From Methanosaeta sp. NSP1 (lineage in GTDB: Archaea; Halobacteriota; Methanosarcinia; Methanotrichales; Methanotrichaceae), in assembly GCA_002256595.1 (NCBI GenBank), contig NOLC01000057.1, positions 1-7,994 on the forward strand: 7,994 nt of DNA, in the 5' to 3' direction. Shown here in pieces: positions 1-6,164 of the stretch. Within the stretch, counting starts at the first letter, position 1. Each line of letters begins with the position of its first letter. The notes beneath the pieces are model-generated. The model was not told the origin of the DNA. It did no database searches and saw only the letters and a program-made list of their open reading frames with translations. Position numbers and translations under genes: made by a program.

Positions 1-104
1 GCAATATTGCGCATGAAGAGGCATAAGGCCTTTACCGCCGCTCTTCCCCTCTGGGTTACGTCACTGCTTTTTCAATTTGGCGCCAATGGGAATATCGGCT
101 CTGG

Positions 105-419
105 TCAGGTCATATCTAAATCGCGCATACCGCCGGGAAAGAAGGTGCGGGATACGACGTATGCCAGTGCCTCCTGGCTACTGCTCTTTTGCAGGACAGC
201 TACTCGGAAATTGACCGGCTGCCTTGTCCAAATCTCCAGTTATCCTGATGGGGACTCATCCGCCGGCATAACTCTCTGCGCCAGAGTTTTGCCCTCGACC
301 TGGCTGTTGGCTACCAACTCCGAGAAGCCAGCATCTTCTGCACCGCGCTTAAACCGCCCAGGGATTCTTCCCGCCCGGAGATGTCTGCTGCCGACTGGAC
401 CATAAAAATAAATCCCAGG
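105..419 (-). pseudogene. Possible decayed C-terminal half of a ModA-like molybdate/tungstate-binding protein
   Basis: On the minus strand one frame stays open from 497 down to a TAA at 242-240, and then continues in the same frame to a TGA at 107-105. The translation has normal protein composition, unlike the cysteine/leucine/serine-rich plus-strand reading of the same DNA. Segments such as RGAEDAGFSELVA, then LAQRVMPADESPS, and after the TAA VNFRVAVLQKSSSQEALAYV, recall the ModA family order: a (G)EADAGF motif, a short acidic turn, a (Y)PVAVLK strand, and a helix ending near the C-terminus. ModA is the extracytoplasmic substrate-binding component of the molybdate/tungstate ABC transporter. 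No start codon or N-terminal half is visible, and the upper part would run under the hmgA start. I infer a relic broken by at least one stop. The family resemblance is remembered rather than aligned, and chance openness opposite another frame is a real alternative. Confidence 0.3.
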
Positions 420-426
420 GCGGGAA
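368..426 (+). promoter_or_regulatory. Putative promoter/operator of the hmgA cluster: inverted repeat flanking a TATA-like box
   Basis: A perfect 9-bp inverted repeat, TTCCCGCCC at 368-376 and GGGCGGGAA at 418-426, encloses an AT-rich stretch (ATAAAAATAAAT, 402-413) in otherwise GC-rich DNA. If the AT stretch is the TATA box, transcription would begin near 430-435, giving a leader of about 40 nt before the ATG at 475. The half-sites are centred 50 bp apart, close to five helical turns, which suits a repressor bridging both sides of the box. The sequence shows the repeat; the promoter and operator roles are inferred. Confidence 0.35.
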
Positions 427-474
427 TAAAGTTTTTCCCCTTCCAGAGCAACTGGGACAGAGGAATTGAGATCT

Positions 475-1624
475 ATGACTTCTAGAATATCGGGATTTTA
501 CAGGCTGGCTCCCTCAGAGAGGCTTGCAGCCGTGGCAGAGCAGGCCTCGCTGGGAAAAGAAGAGATGGACCAGATAAAAGATGGCCTATCCCTGGATGCG
601 GCAGATAAGATGGTGGAGAATGTGATAGGAATAATGCAGGTTCCCCTGGGCGTTGCCACCAACTTCGTCATCGATGGCCGTGAGATCCTCATCCCCATGG
701 CCACCGAGGAGCCCTCGGTCATTGCCGCTGCCAGCAACGGAGCCAAGATGGCCAGGGAAGCGGGCGGCTTTGTCACCACCAGCACCGGTCCTGTAATGAG
801 AGCCCAGATCCAGGTCACAGGAGTCCAGGATCCCTATTCCGCCCGCCAGATGGTGCTGTCTCATAAAGACGATCTCATGGCCATGGCCAATGAAAAGGAC
901 CCCATGCTGGTCAAGTTCGGGGGCGGGGTCAAAGATATCGAGGTAGATAACCGGTGGCCGGGTGTATCTGCGCATTATCTCCAATCTGGCCGACCTGCGT
1001 CTGGCCAGGGCCAGAGCGGTCTTCAAGGCCGAGGAGATAGGGGGGCATGAGGTGGTGGACGGAATTCTTCTGGCTGCCGAGCTGGCCCAGGTCGATCCCT
1101 ACCGAGCGGCCACTCATAACAAGGGCATCATGAATGGAGCCACGGCCGTTGTTCTGGCCACAGGAAACGATACCAGAGCGGTGGAAGCGGGAGCACATGC
1201 CTATGCATCAATAGGTGGACAGTACCGGTCCCTCACCCGCTATGAGAAGAACAGGGACGGCGACCTGGTGGGAAGCATAGAGATGCCTGTGGCGGTGGGA
1301 CTGGTGGGAGGAGCTACCAGGGTCCATCCCGTAGCCAGGGCAGCGGTCAAGATGCTGGGAGTGAAGAGCGCAGATGAGCTCTCCCGCATCATAGCCGCAG
1401 TAGGCCTCTGCCAGAACTTCGCCGCCCTGAGGGCTCTGGCCTCGGAGGGGATTCAGAGGGGGCATATGTCATTGCACGCCAAGAACGTGGCCGTGCAGGC
1501 GGGGGCCAAGTGCGATATGATTGAGATCATTGCCGCCCGGATGGCTGCCGAGCGCAGGATCAGCGTGGGCCGGGCTGCGGAACTCATGGCCGAGATGGAT
1601 GACAAGGCCAAGGGGAATAATTGA
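475..1624 (+). pseudogene. hmgA: Class II 3-hydroxy-3-methylglutaryl-CoA reductase, disrupted by an internal deletion
   Basis: HMG-CoA reductase reduces HMG-CoA to mevalonate, the committed step to archaeal isoprenoid lipids. The first piece (ATG 475, AGAGGA at 459-464 upstream) reads about 157 residues in frame: ENVIG at 48-52, and the EEPS motif at 79-82 with the catalytic glutamate. It matches the Pseudomonas mevalonii-type (class II) enzyme through GGGVKDIEV. The match then jumps to [20 protein letters not shown] in the next frame (from 947). That frame carries the catalytic lysine (ATHNKG, codon at 1121), the aspartate (ATGND, codon at 1169) and the GHMSLH histidine motif, and ends at 1622-1624. 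Compared with the family about 42 residues are missing between 943 and 949, including the DAMGAN cofactor-binding loop, and the frame is lost. As written the first frame ends at 1050 after 191 residues. Both halves are otherwise undamaged, so the lesion is recent or an assembly error. Class assignment is confident; the biological reality of the lesion is not. Confidence 0.9.
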
Positions 1625-2460
1625 GCCAGAAAGCATCGGGGGAGTACCGCATAGGTGTCCTGGGGCCGCAGGGCACTTATTCCGAGAAGGCAGCACTTCT
1701 CTGGAGCAAAGGAATAGCAGGAGCCACTCTGGTCTATTTCCCTGACTTTGATTGCGTTCTGGATTCTGTAAGGCAGGGCCGGGTTGAGGCAGGCATAGTG
1801 CCGGTGGAAAACAGCCTGGAGGGCGCGGTAACAGCGGTAATGGACCTTCTATTGCGGCTGGATGTGGTCATTGTGGGAGAGGTCAACCTCTCTATCAGGC
1901 ACTGCCTGGTAGGCCAGGGCCAGGGCGAGATTAAAGTCATACTCTCCCATCCCCAGGCTCTGGCCCAGTGCCGCCAGTATTTGCATGAGCACTTTCCAGA
2001 GTCTGAGATCAGGACCACAGGCTCCACCTCTCATGCCGCCCGCCTGGCCCAGGAGTTTCCGGAGATGGCGGCCATAGCCGGCCAGGATACCGCTGAGAGA
2101 TATGGACTCAAGATCCTGGCCAGGGAGATACAGGATGCCAGAGACAACATCACCCGTTTCATTGTGGTGGGAACAGAGGGCGTGGGTGCGAGCGGCAGAG
2201 ACAAGACCTCTCTGGTCATCTATCTGGACAGGGACCGGCCGGGAGCTCTCTATTCCATACTGGAGGAGTTTGCCAGGCGCAATATCAACTTGACCAGGAT
2301 CGAATCCCGGCCCAGCCGAAAAGGCCTGGGAGACTACTACTTCTATATCGACCTGGAGGGGCATATCCATGATCGAGAGGTGGGAGAGGCTGTGGCGGCA
2401 GCCAGGTCCAAAGCGGCTATGGTGAAGGTGCTGGGGTCCTATCCCCGGGCAGGAAAATAA
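1621..2460 (+). CDS. pheA: Prephenate dehydratase with C-terminal ACT domain
   Basis: This cytoplasmic enzyme decarboxylates and dehydrates prephenate to phenylpyruvate, the last step before transamination to phenylalanine. The 279 residues match the usual stand-alone archaeal/bacterial length. The catalytic domain begins with LGPQGTYSE (14-22), continues through [11 protein letters not shown] (60-70) and LSHPQAL (108-114), and carries the catalytic TRF motif at 178-180. The ACT regulatory domain (about 195-275) has GALY (208-211) and ESRPS (228-232), the motifs that bind phenylalanine for feedback inhibition, followed by the FYIDLEGH strand. The start is TTG at 1621, overlapping the hmgA stop (TTGA) and preceded by AAGGGGA at 1610-1616. 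No ATG or GTG precedes the conserved GPQGTY motif in this frame. The overlap suggests translational coupling to hmgA, which the upstream deletion would disturb. No chorismate mutase domain is fused. Confidence 0.95.
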   Translation: MSQKASGEYRIGVLGPQGTYSEKAALLWSKGIAGATLVYFPDFDCVLDSVRQGRVEAGIVPVENSLEGAVTAVMDLLLRLDVVIVGEVNLSIRHCLVGQGQGEIKVILSHPQALAQCRQYLHEHFPESEIRTTGSTSHAARLAQEFPEMAAIAGQDTAERYGLKILAREIQDARDNITRFIVVGTEGVGASGRDKTSLVIYLDRDRPGALYSILEEFARRNINLTRIESRPSRKGLGDYYFYIDLEGHIHDREVGEAVAAARSKAAMVKVLGSYPRAGK

Positions 2461-2469
2461 CGAAGCTAT

Positions 2470-2474
2470 AAGGA
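2470..2474 (+). promoter_or_regulatory. Ribosome binding site for the CbiK-type chelatase gene
   Basis: AAGGA sits 9 nt before the ATG at 2484 in the 23-nt gap after the pheA stop. It supports that ATG over the in-frame ATG at 2493. Confidence 0.55.
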
Positions 2475-2483
2475 ACTGATATC

Positions 2484-3326
2484 ATGGCTGAGATGAATAC
2501 GTCGGGAATCATCCTCGCTCCCTATGGCACTCTCTCTCCTGCGGCCTATTCCACATATGAGGCCATAGTGAAGGCCTATGAAAAAGAATTTCCCCTGCAT
2601 CCGGTCCGGCTGGCCTTCACCTCCCGACTCATGAAAAAGAGGCTGCAAGAGAAGGAGGGCATATCTGTGCCCGGCCTCTTAGGAGCACTGCAGGAGATGC
2701 AGGATCTGGGCTGCCGGAGAGTTGTGGTCCAGTCCCTGCAGATCCTTCCGGGAAAGGAGTTTCATCAGATCGCAGAGCTGGTCCGATCCCTGAGGTCGGG
2801 CCGTGGCCCAGGCATCCCCCGCCTGGAGTTGGGACTGCCGCTGCTATCAGGTCTTGCAGATTGTCGTGCCGTCTCGTCTGTTCTGCCCGCTCTCATCAGC
2901 CGGGCAGGCGTTGATATCTCCTTAGAAGGAGAAGGGCATGAGTCAAGAGAGGCGGTGCTGCTGGCGGGCCATGGAACGGGCCATCCCTCCGATGCCCTCT
3001 ACAGCCTCCTGGCAAGCATACTGGAAAAGGAGCACAGGAATGTCTTTTTGGGCAGCATAGAGGGTGCTTTCGGCCTGGAGGAGCTGCTGCCCGATCTGAA
3101 AGAGAGCGGAGCCGACCGGGTTCGGCTCATGCCCTTCCTGCTGGTGGCGGGAGGTCATGCAGAAAATGATCTCTTCGCAGGGGATGAAAAGTCCTGGAAG
3201 AGCATCCTGGAAAGAGAAGGCTATTCTGTCTTATCCCATCATCGAGGCCTGGGGGAATCGGCAGAGATACGGTCTATTTTTCTGGATCATACCAGGAGTG
3301 CCCTGCAAATGATTGCCGAACCATGA
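2484..3326 (+). CDS. cbiK: CbiK-family sirohydrochlorin cobaltochelatase
   Basis: This class II chelatase inserts a divalent metal (Co2+, possibly Ni2+ in methanogens) into sirohydrochlorin, feeding cobamide or coenzyme F430 synthesis. The 280-residue protein follows the two-domain CbiK layout. The first domain has a YGT turn (14-16), AFTS (44-47) and VQSLQILPGKEF (82-93), with E92 matching the metal-binding glutamate (E89 in Salmonella CbiK). The second has GHGTGH with H163 (matching H145) and LMPFLLVAGGHAENDL with H225 (matching H207), followed by DEKSWK. All three metal-site residues are present. The usual VAGDH is VAGGH here. There is no signal peptide, so it is cytoplasmic, unlike periplasmic sulfate-reducer versions. 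It is about 280 residues, so it is the long CbiK form rather than the short single-domain CbiX-S/CfbA of many methanogens. Whether cobalt or nickel is the in vivo metal cannot be told from sequence. Confidence 0.88.
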   Translation: MAEMNTSGIILAPYGTLSPAAYSTYEAIVKAYEKEFPLHPVRLAFTSRLMKKRLQEKEGISVPGLLGALQEMQDLGCRRVVVQSLQILPGKEFHQIAELVRSLRSGRGPGIPRLELGLPLLSGLADCRAVSSVLPALISRAGVDISLEGEGHESREAVLLAGHGTGHPSDALYSLLASILEKEHRNVFLGSIEGAFGLEELLPDLKESGADRVRLMPFLLVAGGHAENDLFAGDEKSWKSILEREGYSVLSHHRGLGESAEIRSIFLDHTRSALQMIAEP

Positions 3327-3423
3327 TCTTCGTCGGAAATCAAGTCGCCCTTTTCCGGCAAGAGCTCGCAGAATCATCTCAGCAAGAACCTTTTTGATCT
3401 CCGCCTTCCAGTAACCAGGCAAC

Positions 3424-5454
3424 ATGTCCGATCCTCAAATCAAAAAAATAGCTTTGCAGCTTTCATTAAAAGAGAAGGATGTCCAGGCCACTATTTCACT
3501 GCTGGACAGCGGCGCATCGTTGCCATTCATTGCCAGATATCGAAAAGAAGCTACAGGAAATCTTGATGAGGTAGCAATCGCTGCCATACGTGAGTCTCTC
3601 TTCCGGCTGAGAAGGATGGAGGAGAGACGAGAGAGCATCATCGAGTCCCTGGCCAAGCGCAGCCTTCTCACAGATGATCTGCAAGAGAGGCTGCTGGGGG
3701 CGGATACGCTGGAAAGCATGGAAGACATTTACCTTCCCTTCCGGATTCGGAGGAAAACTCGGGCAACTGCGGCCAGAGAGCGGGGCCTTGAGCCCTTGGC
3801 CCGGACCATTTTTGCCCAGGACAATGTCGATTGGGACCCGGAAGAGGAGGCTTTGGTCTTTGTGAATCCGGAGAAGGGCGTCAGCTCGGCAGAGCAAGCC
3901 CTGTCCGGGGCCAGGGACATAATGGCAGAGTGGATGAGCGAGGATGGCCGTGCCCGACAGAGGATGCGCTCTCTCTATCAATCGCAGGGAATAATCCGAT
4001 CTGCAGGCGCCGCCGGCAAGGGAGAAGATGCCGCAAAATACAGAGACTATCTGGACCGGTCCGAGCCCATCTCCCGGTTGCGCCCGCACAGGATCCTGGC
4101 CATCCTGGCCATGCTCAGAGGAGCGAAATCAGGAGCCCTGAGCCTGCATATAGCCCCGCCGGAGCAAGCGGCACTGGGGATTTTAGAGGAGCTATTCATA
4201 AAAGGAGATGGCCCGCTGGCCCAACAGGTCAGGCAGGCGGCTATGGACAGCTATCGTCGGCTGCTGGCCCCATCTATGGAAAATGAGACTTTATCCCGTA
4301 TGCGTGTACATGCTGGCGAGAAGGCCATCGAGATCTTCTCACAGAATCTGCGCCAGGCTCTTTTAGAGCCGCCACTGGGCCAGAAAAGTGTCCTGGCCTT
4401 GGATCCCGGCTTTCGAACCGGCTGCAAGCTGGCTGTGATAGATAGCCTGGGCAGGCTGCAAGAAAACCAGGAGATCTTTCCCCATGATACCGGGAAGAGA
4501 AGAGAGGAAGCAGCGGCCAGCGTGCGCGATATCTGCAAAAGGCGTGGTATCGAGGCCATAGCGGTTGGAAACGGCACCGCTGGCAGAGAGACTGAGGAGT
4601 TCTTGCGGGGCCTTGATCTGGCTGTGCCCATCATAATGGTCAATGAGTCCGGGGCATCGGTTTATTCCACATCGGAAATAGCCCGTCGGGAGTTTCCTCA
4701 TAAGGATGCAACCGTGCGCAGCGCAGTCTCCATTGGCAGGCGGCTCATGGACCCTCTGGCAGAACTGGTGAAGATTGATCCCAAAGCCATCGGAGTGGGT
4801 GAGTACCAGCATGATGTGGACCAATCGGCTTTAAAAAGCGCTCTGGATGATGTGGCCGCTTCATGCGTAAACCTGGTTGGTGTGGATCTCAATACCGCCA
4901 GCCGGGAGCTATTGGCGTATGTATCGGGCTTGGGGCTGAAGACGGCGGAAGCTGTTGTCAATTACAGGAATGAGCATGGACTCTTTCGCTCCCGGAAAGA
5001 TCTTCTTAAAGTTCCCCGGCTGGGTCCCAAGGCCTTTGAGCAGTCGGCTGGATTCCTGCGCATTCACAATGGCCACAATCCTCTGGACGGAACGGCAGTG
5101 CATCCGGAGAGCTACCCCATTGTGGAGAAGATGGCAGAGGATTGTGGAGTTGGCATCAGAGAGCTGATGAATAATGAGGATCTGCTCCGGAAGCTGGTAA
5201 AGAAGATGGAGGACCTTCGAGCCGGAATGAAGCTTCCAGGCATTGTGACCAATGTTACCGCCTTCGGGGCTTTTGTGGACATCGGCGTACATCAGGATGG
5301 ACTGGTTCACATCAGCCAGCTTCGAGATTGCTATGTCAGGAATCCAACCGAAGTGGTCAAGGTCAGACAGAAGGTCACTGTCGAGGTGCTGGATGTGGAT
5401 TTGGAGAGGAAGAGAATATCGCTGTCAATGAGGCATCAGCCAACCAGGCAGTAG
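3424..5454 (+). CDS. tex: Tex family S1 RNA-binding / transcription accessory protein, shortened before the S1 domain
   Basis: Tex proteins are cytoplasmic nucleic-acid-binding factors related to eukaryotic Spt6. Domains in order are an N-terminal helical Tex region (1-200, with the hallmark IARYRKEATGNLDE at 36-49 and YLPFRIRRKTRA around 103-114); a YqgF/RNase H-like domain (about 320-450, ALDPGFRTGCK at 325-335, VGNGTAGRETEEF at 381-393); tandem helix-hairpin-helix segments (about 485-545, LNTAS, GLGLKTAEAVVNYR, VPRLGPKAFEQ); and a C-terminal S1 domain (about 600-672, VTAFGAFVDIGVHQDGLVHIS). At 676 residues it is shorter than the roughly 720-780 usual. The segment that normally links the HhH region to S1, with a GLPTL...KPGRDPR core, is absent: LLRKL at 587-591 runs almost straight into DLRAGMKLPG. 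The start ATG has only a weak AGG upstream and follows a 97-nt gap with no clear TATA box. Confidence 0.94.
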   Translation: MSDPQIKKIALQLSLKEKDVQATISLLDSGASLPFIARYRKEATGNLDEVAIAAIRESLFRLRRMEERRESIIESLAKRSLLTDDLQERLLGADTLESMEDIYLPFRIRRKTRATAARERGLEPLARTIFAQDNVDWDPEEEALVFVNPEKGVSSAEQALSGARDIMAEWMSEDGRARQRMRSLYQSQGIIRSAGAAGKGEDAAKYRDYLDRSEPISRLRPHRILAILAMLRGAKSGALSLHIAPPEQAALGILEELFIKGDGPLAQQVRQAAMDSYRRLLAPSMENETLSRMRVHAGEKAIEIFSQNLRQALLEPPLGQKSVLALDPGFRTGCKLAVIDSLGRLQENQEIFPHDTGKRREEAAASVRDICKRRGIEAIAVGNGTAGRETEEFLRGLDLAVPIIMVNESGASVYSTSEIARREFPHKDATVRSAVSIGRRLMDPLAELVKIDPKAIGVGEYQHDVDQSALKSALDDVAASCVNLVGVDLNTASRELLAYVSGLGLKTAEAVVNYRNEHGLFRSRKDLLKVPRLGPKAFEQSAGFLRIHNGHNPLDGTAVHPESYPIVEKMAEDCGVGIRELMNNEDLLRKLVKKMEDLRAGMKLPGIVTNVTAFGAFVDIGVHQDGLVHISQLRDCYVRNPTEVVKVRQKVTVEVLDVDLERKRISLSMRHQPTRQ

Positions 5455-5490
5455 AATCCTGGGACCAAATCTGTTTATTCCTATAGAGAG

Positions 5491-5520
5491 CAAAAAACCA
5501 AAATCCAGGGCGAAGAAAAA
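5491..5520 (-). terminator. U-rich terminator for minus-strand small genes
   Basis: Read on the minus strand, this stretch gives runs of T5 (5520-5516), T4 (5503-5500) and T6 (5497-5492) just before the convergent tex stop. Archaeal transcription ends at such U-runs without needing a stable hairpin. It would end transcripts from the small-protein gene upstream. On the plus strand after tex I see only a weak TTTATT, and no good terminator. Confidence 0.4.
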
Positions 5521-5547
5521 CCACGCCTTGCCAGGGCCGGTGCTCAA

Positions 5548-5691
5548 TCATCGTCTTGCCTGTATCTGGAAAATACAATTACAGGATTTGATTCCATAAA
5601 GGAGGACCTCTCGGGCCATTTCCCGGGATTCTTTTGGAGTCATGGCCAGAGATTTTGTCTCCACACCCAGATCCCGCCAGCGATAATCCGT
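5548..5691 (-). pseudogene. Unrecognised protein-like reading frame following the UGA of the 50-residue gene
   Basis: Directly after the TGA at 5694-5692, and in the same frame, 47 further codons run to a TGA at 5550-5548. The translation (TDYRWRDLGVETKSLAMTP, then KESREMAREVLLYGIKSC) looks like a soluble helical protein, strongly so up to EMAREVL. After that a neighbouring frame reads just as well (MESNPVIVFSRYRQDDD, ATG at 5602, ending near 5549), which suggests a frameshift. It may be the second half of a roughly 95-residue protein interrupted by UGA, a separate small gene (ATG at 5643 would give 31 residues), or chance. I do not recognise the family and see no convincing ribosome binding site for an internal start. 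Confidence 0.3.
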
Positions 5692-5844
5692 TCAAGGCTT
5701 GGTCCTTCTGGGCCCCTCATATTTTTTGCTTCGTGTCGTTTTGTCAAAACCAGAATCCACTTTACCGCTCTTCACAGGTTTTGATGGATCGTGTTTGCCA
5801 GGCCCGTCATCGGGCATTCCTTTAGCTCCTTTCTTCTTGCTCAT
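5692..5844 (-). CDS. Small basic, lysine-rich protein (50 aa), hypothetical
   Basis: A 50-codon gene begins MSKKKGAKGMPDDGPGKHD and ends YEGPRRTKP. About a third of its residues are Lys or Arg, and it is rich in Gly, Pro and Asp with few hydrophobics, so it is probably disordered, soluble and possibly nucleic-acid- or ribosome-associated (inference only). The start is firmly supported: AGGAGGA at 5855-5849 is a near-perfect Shine-Dalgarno sequence 4 nt before the ATG. The same frame continues after its UGA (see the 5548-5691 entry), so the 50-residue form could be the truncated front of a longer protein. It points the same way as the thermosome and zinc-ribbon genes upstream but has its own TATA-like elements. 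I do not recognise the family. Confidence 0.65.
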   Translation of the reverse strand: MSKKKGAKGMPDDGPGKHDPSKPVKSGKVDSGFDKTTRSKKYEGPRRTKP

Positions 5845-5848
5845 AGTG

Positions 5849-5855
5849 TCCTCCT
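5849..5855 (-). promoter_or_regulatory. Strong Shine-Dalgarno site of the small basic protein
   Basis: Minus-strand AGGAGGA lies 4 nt before the ATG at 5844. It is among the strongest ribosome binding sites in the window and is the main reason to accept such a short gene. Confidence 0.7.
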
Positions 5856-5865
5856 GTCGTGAGAA

Positions 5866-5875
5866 CTATTTATAG
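5866..5875 (-). promoter_or_regulatory. TATA box candidate before the small basic protein
   Basis: CTATAAATAG on the minus strand is an excellent archaeal TATA box. Its centre is only about 26 nt from the ATG, which would start transcription at the start codon and exclude the Shine-Dalgarno site from the mRNA. A second candidate, TTATATT at 5937-5931, would give a leader of roughly 60 nt that includes it. Which is used cannot be decided from sequence. Confidence 0.4.
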
Positions 5876-6009
5876 CCAATCCGCGGGTATTCTGATGTTA
5901 TTATCATATCGTTATAGCTTTCTGAAATGCAATATAAGCGGCCTGGATGCTGCCAGGATAATCAGTTTTTGCCCGCTTTTTAGGGTTGTATCTGATCATC
6001 CATTGCAGC

Positions 6010-6144
6010 CTAAGCGCAGCAGCCAACCGGATTCCAGTCCAATGGCTCTTCAAGACGAGACACACAGGATATGCATATCCAAGCACCAGGGACGACAAAT
6101 CTTCCCCCAGCATCCGAACTGCCGCAAAAAACACATTTTACCAT
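6010..6144 (-). CDS. Small double-CxxC zinc-ribbon protein (44 aa)
   Basis: The gene reads MVKCVFCGSSDAGGRFVVPG, then AWICISCVSRLEEPLDWNP and a short GCCA end. Two CxxC pairs (C4/C7 and C24/C27) 16 residues apart are the standard spacing of a rubredoxin-like zinc knuckle, so the protein most likely binds one Zn2+. Two more cysteines (C42, C43) sit at the C-terminus. Small proteins of this build are common and mostly uncharacterised in methanogens, and no specific function is claimed. GAGG at 6153-6150 lies 5 nt before the ATG. It lies 51 nt downstream of the thermosome stop on the same strand, with a U-run between, so it is expressed either by readthrough or from a promoter I cannot identify. 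Longer minus- and plus-strand frames over the same bases have less convincing composition and no such motif. Confidence 0.7.
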   Translation of the reverse strand: MVKCVFCGSSDAGGRFVVPGAWICISCVSRLEEPLDWNPVGCCA

Positions 6145-6164
6145 TTTAGCCTCTTCACTACCAG

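Noticed and set aside
7..405. Plus-strand 132-codon open frame
   Set aside because: Composition is rich in Cys, Leu, Ser, Trp and Arg, no ribosome binding site or motif is visible, and the opposite strand reads more like protein. Probably a shadow.
3231..3425. Minus-strand 64-codon frame beginning opposite the tex start, with a plausible helical N-terminus
   Set aside because: Half of it lies antisense to the chelatase gene, no ribosome binding site is seen, and the later half has shadow-like composition. It could be revisited if conserved.
5598..5605. AAAGGAGG on the plus strand as a ribosome binding site
   Set aside because: No start codon lies at a usable distance, and on the minus strand the bases are ordinary codons.
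5692..5694. UGA as a selenocysteine codon
   Set aside because: Archaeal selenoproteins are known mainly from Methanococcales, the surrounding residues are not a known redox motif, and I see no obvious SECIS-type structure.
5942..5974. Plus-strand hairpin (CCTGG/CCAGG) followed by T-runs, as a terminator
   Set aside because: No plus-strand gene ends nearby; tex stops almost 490 nt earlier. The stem is only 5 bp.
5904..6134. Minus-strand 76-codon frame with an NPKKRAKTDY segment that briefly recalled IS110-type transposases
   Set aside because: The resemblance is a few residues only, without the DEDD catalytic motifs, and the overlapping zinc-ribbon frame has clear CxxC pairs and a better start.
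5859..6149. Plus-strand 96-codon frame
   Set aside because: It is antisense to the zinc-ribbon gene, has atypical composition and lacks a ribosome binding site.
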